Shown in pieces: positions 28,292 through 37,156 of a stretch of DNA of 64,000 bases (within the stretch, counting starts at the first letter, position 1; each line of letters opens with the position of its first letter). The notes beneath the pieces are model-generated. The model saw nothing but the letters and a program-made list of their open reading frames with translations. It had not been told where the DNA came from and ran no database searches. The translations under genes were made by a program, and so were the position numbers. The DNA is from Clostridium swellfunianum (GTDB taxonomy: Bacteria; Bacillota; Clostridia; Clostridiales; Clostridiaceae). Location: positions 3,084,036-3,148,035 of the forward strand of contig NZ_JAMOFV010000006.1 of NCBI RefSeq assembly GCF_023656515.1, written 5' to 3'.

Positions 28292-28510
28292 AAGAACTAC
28301 CCCCTATATTTTAATAGCTGTTCATAATATTATTTTATAATTCTATTATTCATCAACCAAGAAACTTTATTCTATAGGCTTGTTACCTTGACATAAGCAA
28401 TTTTAGCTAATGCTAATACATAAACAAGTTTAAATTTGTGATACTAAGATTAATAAAAGGATTTTGTCAATTTTTTTTGTTAATAAACTGTACCTTTGGA
28501 GGGGAGATAA

Positions 28511-28882
28511 ATGTTTGATAGATATGATACTAGGTTTAAGATTGCAATTGTTTGGGTGGTAGCCTTTTTAGGAATATGGAGTTTGTTTCAGAGTTACTTT
28601 CCAATTAAATCCATGAAACAGCAGCTAAACCAGATTGAAGAGAGTATTGATAAGAAGGATTGGGTTCAGGCAAAAGAGAATGCTTCTAGATTTAAAGAAA
28701 ATTTCAGGAGAAATAGAATCTTCATTCAAATGAACAACGCAACTGAAGCGTTCACTGTCTTTGAGCAAAATATTGGACAACTGGAGACTTCTGTAAAGCA
28801 TAAGCAAGATAGTGCATTAGAATATGTAGGTGCACTTAGAGAGGCTATAGATTTAGTCATAAAACCATTCTCAGGACCATAA
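28511..28882 (+). CDS. DUF4363-like protein (second copy)
   Basis: The protein has 123 residues with one N-terminal membrane segment (about 9-29) and a helical outer domain with DKKDWVQAKENASRFKENF, resembling the copy at 27184-27549 in size, topology and the repeated W-x-x-A pattern. The ATG follows GGAGGGGAG. It leads an operon with a second DUF421 protein, the reverse order of the divergent pair. The spacer between the two operons (28292-28510) must hold both promoters. Confidence 0.7.
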   Translation: MFDRYDTRFKIAIVWVVAFLGIWSLFQSYFPIKSMKQQLNQIEESIDKKDWVQAKENASRFKENFRRNRIFIQMNNATEAFTVFEQNIGQLETSVKHKQDSALEYVGALREAIDLVIKPFSGP

Positions 28883-28912
28883 CTGTTATAAGCTTATAGG
28901 AGGAGCTCTCTT

Positions 28913-29584
28913 ATGTATATTATTTTAAGCTATTCTGTAAGGATATTTTTAGTTTACTTTTTTACATACTTAGCTACAAGAATACTGACTAAAAAGGCTA
29001 TGGCAGAAATGACTGCTTATGATATAGCCGGCCTAATGATCTTGGCTAATGTGGCATCAGAACCACTAGTTGATAAGGTGGTAGTGAAATCAGTATATGG
29101 AGTAGGTCTTTTGGTTCTTCTAATAGTTTTAGCTGCTCGTCTAGCGGTTATAAATAGATTTACAATGTTTTTCGAACATACTGCCACTAGGATTATTGAG
29201 AATGGACAGTTAAATATGAAAGCTTTGAAAAAGCTAAGCCTAAGCTTAAATCAACTTGAAGGTCTTTTAAGACAGCAGGGCTATGATAAGGTCTCCGATG
29301 TACAAACTGCGATTTTTGAACCTCAGGGAAATTTATCGGTGTTTCCTAAGGCTGAGAATAAGCCTGCAACCTTAAAAGATTTAAATATAAAAACTCAAAA
29401 TGAACGCATTACATTACCTTTAGTTTTCGATGGTAGTATAGCCTATGCTAATTTAAAGCATTTAGGTAAAGATGAAACTTGGCTTTTGGAAGAACTCAAG
29501 AAACAAGGCTACCAAGATTATAAAAATGAAGTAGCTTTAGCAGAACTAGATCCTTCTTGGAATTTACGTATTTTAAAAAAGTAA
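28913..29584 (+). CDS. DUF421 (YetF-like) membrane protein (second copy)
   Basis: The protein has 223 residues. The first membrane segments carry ILTKKAMAEMTAYDIAGLMILANVASEPL, and the C-terminal part has LEGLLRQQGYDKVSDVQTAIFEPQGNLSVF, which aligns by eye with the other DUF421 copy. Both end in a domain containing LVFDGSIAYANLKHLGKDETWLLEELKKQG-type sequence (here given in part). It is 30 bases after the DUF4363 gene, with AGGAGG ahead of the ATG. The function is unknown. Confidence 0.87.
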   Translation: MYIILSYSVRIFLVYFFTYLATRILTKKAMAEMTAYDIAGLMILANVASEPLVDKVVVKSVYGVGLLVLLIVLAARLAVINRFTMFFEHTATRIIENGQLNMKALKKLSLSLNQLEGLLRQQGYDKVSDVQTAIFEPQGNLSVFPKAENKPATLKDLNIKTQNERITLPLVFDGSIAYANLKHLGKDETWLLEELKKQGYQDYKNEVALAELDPSWNLRILKK

Positions 29585-29740
29585 TTATTATTATGACAAG
29601 TTTTTCATATTGCTAGTTGTGATATTATAGAAATATGTGGAATTAAGTAAAATTAGATGATAAAATCATTTTATAAATACCTACAAATTTAAGTTATCAG
29701 AAATTATGGGGGAACCATCATAAATGATGAAGCTTTACCA

Positions 29741-31333
29741 ATGGGTTCAGATAAATCACCTTACTTATTAGTAAGAGATGGCTTGGTAATTAAGATAAGT
29801 CAACAATTTATTGATTTAACAGGGTTTTCTTTTGACGAGCTATTAAATCAGAATATAGATAGCATATTTAAAATACTGAGGATTGGTCCCGATGTAAATA
29901 CTAATGATATCGATGAAAATATCGATTATTTCCTATTTACAAAGTTACTTGAAGTTAGGAGAGTTAACATTAAGCTAGTAGAAGAGGCTCAAATTAAGTG
30001 TTTTGTTTTTGAAGAGAAGCCTAATTTTAATCTTGATGCTAAATTTCCATTGATGAGCAAGCTGTGCTTAGATAACTATTATGGTATTGCTGTATTTAGC
30101 CTTCCAGATATGATTCTTTTAAAGGCTAATGAAACTTTTGCAAGCTTTTTTGACAAGCCATTTAATAAGAAAGAGAATTGTATAGGAAGGCGAGTTAGTG
30201 ATTTTGTAACTGGTTTTAAGGGAAGCACTTCTGAAAAGATATGGCAGACTATCGTTGAGACTGGAAAAACTCATAAAATAGATGAGTATGTATATGATAG
30301 ATTTGAAAGAGGCATTACTTATTGGAAGACGACTCTTACTCCTATATGTGAGAATGGAAAATTAAAGTATTGCATTGAAATGACTGAGGATATAACAGAG
30401 CAGGTATTATATAGAAAGACAGTAGAAGAACAGGCGAGAGTAATAAAAGAGCAAAATGAGCGTCTTAAGCTGCAGGCAGAAGAGATAAAACAGCAAAAGG
30501 AAGAACTTCTTAGTGCAGAATATGAAAAAAATATAGCCCTTGAAAAGGCTTTAGAGATGAAAGACGAATTCTTGTCACTAATAACACATGAGTTTAGGAC
30601 ACCACTTAATGTTATTAATACTGCTATCCAAGCTATTAATTATTTTTGTATAAATGAATTGTCTGAAAGGACTAAAAAGTATGTAGATATGATTAGGCTT
30701 AATACCTTCAGACAATTGAGGCTGGTTAATAATCTTCTTGATATTACAAGAGCAAACGCAGGTAGAATTAAAATTAATAAAAAGAACCTAGATATAGTTT
30801 TTATATCTAAAGCTATTACAGAATCTGTACAAGCTTATGCTTCTCAAAAGGGGGTAGAGGTAACTTTTATCTCTAAAATCCACAGGAAGGTTATAGGCAT
30901 TGACGATGAAAAATACGAAAGAATTCTTTTAAATCTACTCTCAAATGCTATTAAATTTACGCCAAAGGGTAAAAGTATAACTGTAAGTCTTGCTTCCAAG
31001 AAAAAGAGTATTTGTATTGAAGTAAAGGATGAAGGCATTGGGATACCTAAAGACAAGATGAAAGTTATATTTGAAAGGTTTGGACAGGTTGACAGCTCTT
31101 TATCAAGGCAAGCAGAAGGAACGGGCATAGGTTTATCACTAGTTAAGAGATTTATTGAGGCGTTAGACGGCAGCATATCTGTGAAGAGTACAGTGAATAA
31201 AGGAAGTACCTTTTCAATTTTGCTGCCAGATGAAATTATAGATGAGAAAGAGAATGAAATGGAAAGTGCAGATTTAATGGATAATCGTTTGGTTCAAGTT
31301 ACCAATGTAGAGTTTTCCGATATTTATTTATAG
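29741..31333 (+). CDS. PAS-domain sensor histidine kinase (soluble)
   Basis: The protein has 530 residues and no membrane segment. It has two PAS-like domains (about 8-90 and 105-218, the second ending KLKYCIEMTEDITEQV), a coiled coil (about 220-265), HisKA with phosphoacceptor His283 in SLITHEFRTPLNVI, then HATPase with N-box LLNLLSNAIKFTPKG, DEGIGIPKD and GTGIGLSLVKRFIE. It has no response regulator beside it, so it is an orphan kinase, possibly of the sporulation type. No Shine-Dalgarno precedes ATG 29741. A clear GGGGGA at 29708-29713 instead points about 7 bases on, to non-standard ATA/ATC codons in the same frame, or to a 15-codon out-of-frame leader at 29724. Confidence 0.88.
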   Translation: MGSDKSPYLLVRDGLVIKISQQFIDLTGFSFDELLNQNIDSIFKILRIGPDVNTNDIDENIDYFLFTKLLEVRRVNIKLVEEAQIKCFVFEEKPNFNLDAKFPLMSKLCLDNYYGIAVFSLPDMILLKANETFASFFDKPFNKKENCIGRRVSDFVTGFKGSTSEKIWQTIVETGKTHKIDEYVYDRFERGITYWKTTLTPICENGKLKYCIEMTEDITEQVLYRKTVEEQARVIKEQNERLKLQAEEIKQQKEELLSAEYEKNIALEKALEMKDEFLSLITHEFRTPLNVINTAIQAINYFCINELSERTKKYVDMIRLNTFRQLRLVNNLLDITRANAGRIKINKKNLDIVFISKAITESVQAYASQKGVEVTFISKIHRKVIGIDDEKYERILLNLLSNAIKFTPKGKSITVSLASKKKSICIEVKDEGIGIPKDKMKVIFERFGQVDSSLSRQAEGTGIGLSLVKRFIEALDGSISVKSTVNKGSTFSILLPDEIIDEKENEMESADLMDNRLVQVTNVEFSDIYL

Positions 31334-31440
31334 CATGAGAACTGGAAAGATATTGATTAGCGAAAATAAATAATTATTAAGAGTAAAACATGTTTGGCCA
31401 TAATTTACTGTTAATACATAAGATAACTATAACTAAATAA

Positions 31441-31495
31441 AAAGTTAACAAGTTATATACGCAAGTATTGGCATATATAACTTGTTGACTTTTTC
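31441..31495. terminator. Bidirectional terminator between the PAS kinase and AraC gene
   Basis: A 19-bp stem with one mismatch (31441-31459 with 31474-31492) is flanked by A- and T-runs. Both converging genes end here. Confidence 0.9.
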
Positions 31496-31519
31496 TCTGC
31501 TAGAGGGCATTAAAATCAA

Positions 31520-32353
31520 TTAGTTTAACCGCTCTTTCATAATCTCTCTGTATTCTTTCGGAGAAGAACCTTTAATTTTCTTAAAAATTTTGGAAAAGGC
31601 AAGAGGATCTTCATAGCCTACTGAACGGGAGATTTCACTTATGGATAATGAAGGTGTAGACATAAATTCAGTTGCTTTATCCATTCTGTATTTAATCAAA
31701 AACTCCTGGGGTGACATATTTAGATAACTTTTAAATATGGAGCTTAAATAGCTTCTGTTCAATCCGATGTATTCTGCTAAGTTTGTAACACTAATATTGT
31801 GAGAAAAATTTTTTTCAATGTATTCAATACATTTTTTTATATAAATATCCTTTTGACTGTTTTCTGAAATAGTATGTTTATCAGCATTTCCAACCAATTC
31901 AGATAAATACAAAAAAAGCAGTCCATGTAATTTAAGTTCATTTTCCTCAGTAGGAGTTTGGTATTGAATCATCTCATCAACATACTTTTCTATTAAATCG
32001 CCTCTTTTATATGTAAATATGGGATTATTTCTGGATATATTAGCTTGTTTTAGATAATTTTCAGCCTTAAAGCCTGAAAAGCCAACCCAATTATAGTACC
32101 AAGGGGTAGACTCATCTGCTTCATAATAGGTTAAGACATTAGGAAAAATGACAAACGCCTGATTTTTAGTTAGCTTATAGGTTTTGCCATCTACGTAATA
32201 GCTTCCTTCACCATCAATAATATAATGGATTAAAAAGTGATCCCTTACAGCTGGACCATATGAGTGACGAGGTTTGCAGGTTTCCTTACCGCATGTATAT
32301 AAAACCAAATCAATATTATCTCGCTTTGAGTTTACAAAACCAGAAATAGACAT
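31520..32353 (-). CDS. AraC-family regulator of the mannosidase locus
   Basis: The protein has 277 residues. The N-terminal cupin domain (about 15-150) has HFLIHYIIDGEGSYYVDGKTY and WYYNWVGFSG, and the C-terminal AraC domain (about 175-275) has LAEYIGLNRSYLSSIFK and SVGYEDPLAFSKIFKKIKGSSPKEY. This type (MsmR/RafR/RhaS-like) senses imported oligosaccharides. It is divergent from the GH4-ABC transporter-GH38 operon, and the shared spacer holds a block that recurs at the second operon promoter (47822), so it probably activates both. The ATG at 32353 follows GGAGGAAT. Confidence 0.88.
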   Translation of the reverse strand: MSISGFVNSKRDNIDLVLYTCGKETCKPRHSYGPAVRDHFLIHYIIDGEGSYYVDGKTYKLTKNQAFVIFPNVLTYYEADESTPWYYNWVGFSGFKAENYLKQANISRNNPIFTYKRGDLIEKYVDEMIQYQTPTEENELKLHGLLFLYLSELVGNADKHTISENSQKDIYIKKCIEYIEKNFSHNISVTNLAEYIGLNRSYLSSIFKSYLNMSPQEFLIKYRMDKATEFMSTPSLSISEISRSVGYEDPLAFSKIFKKIKGSSPKEYREIMKERLN

Positions 32354-32377
32354 TTTTATACATTCCTCCTTCCATCT

Positions 32378-32452
32378 AACATTATACCATATTTAAGTAA
32401 CAAATTTCTATTTATAAAAAATATTAAAAAAGTAAAATATAAATATAAGTAT
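32378..32452 (+). promoter_or_regulatory. Conserved promoter/activator block, copy 1 (upstream of GH4 gene)
   Basis: The block AACATTATACCAT (32378-32390), CTATTTATAAAA (32408-32419) and AGTAAAATATAA (32431-32442) aligns without gaps to 47822-47896, keeping the same spacing. A -10-like TATAAG at 32445-32450 has no good -35, as expected for an AraC-activated promoter. A cre-like half (CGTTTACA, 32455-32462) follows. The block is in the divergent spacer with the AraC gene. Confidence 0.7.
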
Positions 32453-32494
32453 TACGTTTACATTGTTTCTTAAGTCCTTATCAAGGAGGAGAAA

Positions 32495-33790
32495 ATGCCA
32501 AAGATAGTTTTTATTGGAGCAGGAAGTACCATATTTGCTAAAAATGTGTTAGGAGACTGCATACTAACAGACTCGTTGAAAAATTCTGAGATTGCACTTT
32601 ATGACATAAATCTGCAAAGGTTAAAAGAATCTGAAGCCATATTGAATAATATTAATAAAAGATATGGCGGACAAGCTACTATAAAAGTTTTTACTGATAG
32701 AAAAAAGGCTTTAGAAAGAGCTAATTATGTAATAAATGCTGTACAGATTGGCGGTTATAAACCTTCAACAGTAATAGACTTTGAAATACCTAAAAAATAT
32801 GGGCTAAGACAAACAATTGCTGATACAGCAGGTATAGGTGGAATATTTAGAGGTTTAAGAACTATACCAGTAATACTTGATCTTGCAAAAGAGATGGAGG
32901 AACTTTGTCCGGAGGCGTTACTTATAAATTATTCAAATCCAATGGCCATTATAACTGGAGCTCTTTTAAGAGGAAGCTCGATTAAAACAGTTGGCTTATG
33001 CCACAGTGTACAGGTTTGTGTAAAGGATTTGTTTAAGCCATTGGGTATGGATCCAGAGGGGGTTCAGTGGAAAATAGCTGGTATAAACCATATGGCATGG
33101 CTCTTGGAAGTAACAAAGGATGGTAAGGATCTGTATCCTGAGATTAAGAAAAAAGCAGCTGAAAGACCTATCCCTCACGGAAATATGGTTAGATATGAGA
33201 TAATGAAGCATTTTGGATATTATGTAACAGAATCCAGCAACCACCTATCTGAATATACTCCATATTTTATAAAATCTAAGTATCCAGAACTAATAGGAAA
33301 ATACAATATCGCTTTAGATGATTATATAAGAATGTGTGAAGAGCAAATTGAAAGATGGAATGTAATTGGACATGAACTTCTAAATAACAAGAATCTAGAA
33401 CATGAAAGAAGTCAAGAGTATGCTTCCTATATACTAGAAGCTATGGAAACAGATAAACCTTTTAGAATTCATGGCAATGTAATGAACACAGGACTTATAA
33501 CAAACCTTCCGCAGAAGGCAGTTGTTGAAGTACCATGTTTGGTTGATAGAAGTGGAATCACTCCATGTTATGTTGGTGATCTTCCAGAGCAGCTGGCAGC
33601 TTTGAATAGAACTAATATTAATATGCAGCTGTTAACTATAGAAGCAGCACTAACTAAAAAGAAGGAGCATATTTATCATGCAGCCATGCTAGATCCTCAT
33701 ACAGCAGCTGAGTTATCCATAGATGATATAATAAGCTTATGCGATGAGTTAATAGAAGCTCATGGGACTTATCTTCCAAAATATGAATAA
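32495..33790 (+). CDS. GH4 family glycosidase (alpha-galactosidase/alpha-galacturonidase type)
   Basis: The protein has 431 residues. The N-terminal Rossmann site VFIGAGSTIFAKN binds NAD; YSNPMA, GLCHSVQ and IAGINHMAWL are GH4 motifs. The Cys-His-Ser in CHSVQ matches the MelA/LplD branch (alpha-galactosidase or alpha-galacturonidase) rather than the Cys-Asn of 6-phospho-glycosidases. GH4 enzymes use NAD+, Mn2+ and a redox mechanism in the cytoplasm. It opens the importer/mannosidase operon, so a galactosyl or related side group may occur on the substrate. The exact sugar cannot be read from sequence. Confidence 0.87.
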   Translation: MPKIVFIGAGSTIFAKNVLGDCILTDSLKNSEIALYDINLQRLKESEAILNNINKRYGGQATIKVFTDRKKALERANYVINAVQIGGYKPSTVIDFEIPKKYGLRQTIADTAGIGGIFRGLRTIPVILDLAKEMEELCPEALLINYSNPMAIITGALLRGSSIKTVGLCHSVQVCVKDLFKPLGMDPEGVQWKIAGINHMAWLLEVTKDGKDLYPEIKKKAAERPIPHGNMVRYEIMKHFGYYVTESSNHLSEYTPYFIKSKYPELIGKYNIALDDYIRMCEEQIERWNVIGHELLNNKNLEHERSQEYASYILEAMETDKPFRIHGNVMNTGLITNLPQKAVVEVPCLVDRSGITPCYVGDLPEQLAALNRTNINMQLLTIEAALTKKKEHIYHAAMLDPHTAAELSIDDIISLCDELIEAHGTYLPKYE

Positions 33791-33902
33791 GTAGTGAAAT
33801 GTGAGTTTATACTACTTTCGTCTCTAATAATGTTTTGTACTATCAAATGAATTTATTATTTAATTATAATAAAAAATAAAAATCATTAAAGGGGGAACTA
33901 AA

Positions 33903-35231
33903 ATGAAAACTAGGAAAATAATTGCAATGATTCTTTCAGCGGCTGTAGTATCAGGTGTACTAGCTGGTTGCGGCAATAAAGAAGCTGCGAAGTCTAATAC
34001 TGATGCACAAGCTGATAAGCCTTCAAAACCTGTAACAGTTCAATTATGGCATCACTGGGGTTCAGAACAAAGAAAGCCTACTATAACTGGTATGCTTGAT
34101 GAGTTCAATAAGCTATACAAAGACAAGAACTTAAGTGTTGAAGGAACTTTCGTACCTTTTGGAGATATGGATAAGAAGTTAACTGCAGCAATAGCAGCAG
34201 GAAATCCTCCAGATGCAGTAGTTCAGCCAATTGAAGCTGTAGCTGTTATGGCTTCAAGAAACCAGCTCGAGGATTTAACTCCTTATTTACCAGCTGATAT
34301 TAAAAATAAATACTATGATAATCTTTGGAATACTGTTACATACAATGGAAAGATATATGCTCTTCCATATAATACAGATACAAGATTATTATTCTACAAT
34401 AAGAAGCTATTTAAAGAAGCTGGTGTAACTGAATTCCCTAAGACTTGGGATGAATTCCTAAAGGTAGCTGATAAGCTTGATAAGAAAGACGGAGACAAAT
34501 ATACTAGATTAACATTCCATCCAATGATAGGTAACTTCGGATTTGATACAATTGCTCTTTCAAATGGTGGAAAAACTGTTGATGATTTTATGAATCCAAC
34601 AAAGCCAACAATAAATACACCTCAAAACGTTGAAGCATTAGATTGGATGTTAAAGTGGAAAGAAAGATACGGTACTAAGACTTGGACAGAATACATGAAT
34701 GTAGGTAGTGGAGCTAACGATCCATTTATATCTGGAAAAGTCGCAGTATATGGTAATGTATGTAACTATATTGCTACATTAAAGAAATATGCACCTGATA
34801 TGGAATATGGAGCAGTACCAATGCCAGTAGGGCCTTCAGGAAAGACAACTGGTTCAGTTGGTGGTGGATTCGTTGTAGTAGTACCTAAGGGAGCAGCTAA
34901 CCCAAGATGGGGAGCAGAATATGCAAAATTCATGACTGATGACTGGGCAACAACTAAATGGGCTTTAGAGCAAGCTGACGTTATGATTAACAAGAATGCT
35001 AATGAAAACGCTGACCTTAAGAAAAATCCAGCATGGCAAGCAGTTATAGACAATATGAAATATACTAACGTTATTAGAAGAATACCTACAGCCCCAAATG
35101 CCGGGGGGCCAGTAGGAACTGCTGTAGATAATGTTCTAAAAGCAGGAACTGCTCAGCCTAAGGATGCTTTAGATAAAGCGCAAGCAGAAGTTGAAAAGAT
35201 GATAAAGGATAATCAAGCCTTAGCTAAATAA
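33903..35231 (+). CDS. Sugar ABC transporter, substrate-binding lipoprotein
   Basis: The protein has 442 residues. The lipoprotein signal is MKTRKIIAMILSAAVVSG with Cys23 in VLAGC, followed by a charged linker and an SBP_bac_1 domain (VQLWHHWGSEQRKPTITGML, YALPYNTDTRLLFYNKKLFKEAG) of the UgpB/MalE class. These take up oligosaccharides. It precedes two MalF/MalG-type permeases, and with GH4 and GH38 enzymes around it the likely cargo is a mannose-containing oligosaccharide. The AT-rich spacer before it may carry its own promoter. Confidence 0.92.
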   Translation: MKTRKIIAMILSAAVVSGVLAGCGNKEAAKSNTDAQADKPSKPVTVQLWHHWGSEQRKPTITGMLDEFNKLYKDKNLSVEGTFVPFGDMDKKLTAAIAAGNPPDAVVQPIEAVAVMASRNQLEDLTPYLPADIKNKYYDNLWNTVTYNGKIYALPYNTDTRLLFYNKKLFKEAGVTEFPKTWDEFLKVADKLDKKDGDKYTRLTFHPMIGNFGFDTIALSNGGKTVDDFMNPTKPTINTPQNVEALDWMLKWKERYGTKTWTEYMNVGSGANDPFISGKVAVYGNVCNYIATLKKYAPDMEYGAVPMPVGPSGKTTGSVGGGFVVVVPKGAANPRWGAEYAKFMTDDWATTKWALEQADVMINKNANENADLKKNPAWQAVIDNMKYTNVIRRIPTAPNAGGPVGTAVDNVLKAGTAQPKDALDKAQAEVEKMIKDNQALAK

Positions 35232-35255
35232 CGAAGGTTTAATAAGAAGAATATA

Positions 35256-35287
35256 TGGCTGACGAAACTCTCGTCAGCCAAATTTTT
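35256..35287 (+). terminator. Hairpin between binding-protein and permease genes
   Basis: A 10-bp stem TGGCTGACGA (35256-35265) / TCGTCAGCCA (35271-35280) is followed by AATTTTT. It probably stops part of the transcripts so that the binding protein is made in excess over the permeases, as is usual in such operons. Confidence 0.7.
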
Positions 35288-35303
35288 AAGGAGGCTTGTC
35301 TTT

Positions 35304-36218
35304 ATGGGAAAACCTAAGTATAAAACTACTAAAAGAGAAATTAAAGAAACACTTAAAGGCTATTTATTTATTTCACCATGGATTATAGGATTTTTAATAT
35401 TTACATTTTACCCAATGGCTTTTTCCCTATATTCCGGTTTCACTTTTTATGATATAACATCTATACAAAAATGGATTGGTCTTAAAAACTATATTAACAT
35501 ATTTACACATGATGAGTATTTTTTAATAGCATTAAAAAATACTGCCTATTATGTAGTATTTAGCGTACCATTTGCAATTATTCTTGCTTTATGTTTAGCA
35601 CTTCTACTAAACTCAAAGGTTTGGGGGGTAAAAGTTTTTAGAACTATTTACTATCTTCCATCAGTATTATCTGGTGTTGCTGTTACCTTACTTTGGATGT
35701 GGATATTCAATCCAAGCGGTGGATTAGCTAACACGCTTTTAAGTTTGTTTGGAATTGCAGGACCATCATGGTTCCAAGACCCTGCTTGGGCAAAACCAGC
35801 ACTTATCATAATGAGGCTTTGGGGAGTAGGTGGAAGCATGATTATATTTCTTGCTGCGCTTCAGGACGTGCCTAGAACTTTGTATGAAGCAGCTGAAATT
35901 GATGGGGCCACAGGCTTTAAGAGATTTTGGCATATTACAGTTCCAATGATATCACCAACAATACTATTTGTAATGATAACAGGTATAAATGGAGCTTTCC
36001 AAATATTTGACGGACCATTTATTATATCTGGTGGTACTGGAGGACCGGCTAACTCCACATTGTTCTATAACTTATATCTATATAATAAAGCCTTTCTCGA
36101 ACTTCAAATGGGATATGCGTCAGCACTTGCATGGGTATTATTTGTAATAGTCTTGATATTTACAGGAATACAAATGTATGCTTCTAAGAAATGGGTACAC
36201 TACGAAGGGGGAGAGTAA
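35304..36218 (+). CDS. Sugar ABC transporter permease (MalF/UgpA type)
   Basis: The protein has 304 residues with six membrane segments. It has the N-terminal family stretch GYLFISPWIIGFLIFTFYPMA and the EAA loop YEAAEIDGATGFKRFWHITVPMISPT that contacts the ATPase. It forms the importer channel with the next gene. The ATG follows AAGGAGG at 35288-35294. No ATP-binding gene lies in this operon, so a shared MsmK/UgpC-type ATPase elsewhere is expected. Confidence 0.93.
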   Translation: MGKPKYKTTKREIKETLKGYLFISPWIIGFLIFTFYPMAFSLYSGFTFYDITSIQKWIGLKNYINIFTHDEYFLIALKNTAYYVVFSVPFAIILALCLALLLNSKVWGVKVFRTIYYLPSVLSGVAVTLLWMWIFNPSGGLANTLLSLFGIAGPSWFQDPAWAKPALIIMRLWGVGGSMIIFLAALQDVPRTLYEAAEIDGATGFKRFWHITVPMISPTILFVMITGINGAFQIFDGPFIISGGTGGPANSTLFYNLYLYNKAFLELQMGYASALAWVLFVIVLIFTGIQMYASKKWVHYEGGE

Positions 36219-36221
36219 TTC

Positions 36222-37115
36222 ATGAAAGAAAATAAGAATAGACAAGAAAAGATGAACTCTGCTTCAGACGAAGTTAAATATAAAAGCAAGAGCAGGATGG
36301 AGCTGATTGGAAAGATAATAGTGTTTATTATTTTGATAGCAGGAGCTGCATTTATAATGCTCCCTCTCGTTTGGATGATTTCAACTGCATTAAAGTCAGA
36401 TAGAGAATTATTTATAAACAGTTCTCTTATCCCACAGGATTGGGTGTGGAACAACTTCCCTAGAGCATGGAAATCAGCGCCGTTTACAATCTATTTAAAA
36501 AATACCTTATTCATAACAGGAATGGGTGTTATTGGAGCTCTTATATCTAACTCGCTTGTTGCTTATGGTTTTGCAAAGATTGACTTTAAAGGCAAAAAAG
36601 TTCTATTTGCAATGCTTCTTGCAACAATGATGATACCAGGATCAGTTACTATGATTCCAACTTATATATTATTTGCTAAGTTGAAGTGGATAGGAACATT
36701 TTTACCTTTAATAATTCCTCCATTTTTCGCAGGTGCATTTAATGTGTTTTTAATAAGACAGTTCCTAATGGGAATACCAAACGATTATTCAGAAGCAGCT
36801 AAGATAGAAGGGGCTAATGAATTCATGATTTACTCAAGAATTATTCTTCCATTATGCAAGCCTGTCTTAACAGCTATAGCTATATTTGAATTTAACGGCA
36901 AATGGAATGACTTTATGGGGCCATTGCTTTATTTAACAAAAGAAAAAATGTATACACTTCAAATGGGACTTAGAACTTTCCAAAGCTCTAATGGTATGGA
37001 GTGGCAAATGTTTATGGCTGCATCACTTATAGTATTGCTGCCAGTAGTAATCATATTCTTCACATTACAAAACTACTTCATCGAAGGAGTATCAATGTCA
37101 GGTATTAAGGGATAA
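36222..37115 (+). CDS. Sugar ABC transporter permease (MalG/UgpE type)
   Basis: The protein has 297 residues with six membrane segments after a charged 25-residue cytoplasmic N-terminus. The EAA loop is YSEAAKIEGANEFMIYSRIILPLCKP, and the C-terminus ends YFIEGVSMSGIKG, the classic MalG-family tail. It is three bases after the first permease stop, within GGGGGAG. It pairs with that permease; the operon continues into alpha-mannosidases. Confidence 0.94.
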   Translation: MKENKNRQEKMNSASDEVKYKSKSRMELIGKIIVFIILIAGAAFIMLPLVWMISTALKSDRELFINSSLIPQDWVWNNFPRAWKSAPFTIYLKNTLFITGMGVIGALISNSLVAYGFAKIDFKGKKVLFAMLLATMMIPGSVTMIPTYILFAKLKWIGTFLPLIIPPFFAGAFNVFLIRQFLMGIPNDYSEAAKIEGANEFMIYSRIILPLCKPVLTAIAIFEFNGKWNDFMGPLLYLTKEKMYTLQMGLRTFQSSNGMEWQMFMAASLIVLLPVVIIFFTLQNYFIEGVSMSGIKG

Positions 37116-37156
37116 CCTGAATCAGGCTCCTATGGGCAAAATGGAGGTACAGCAAG

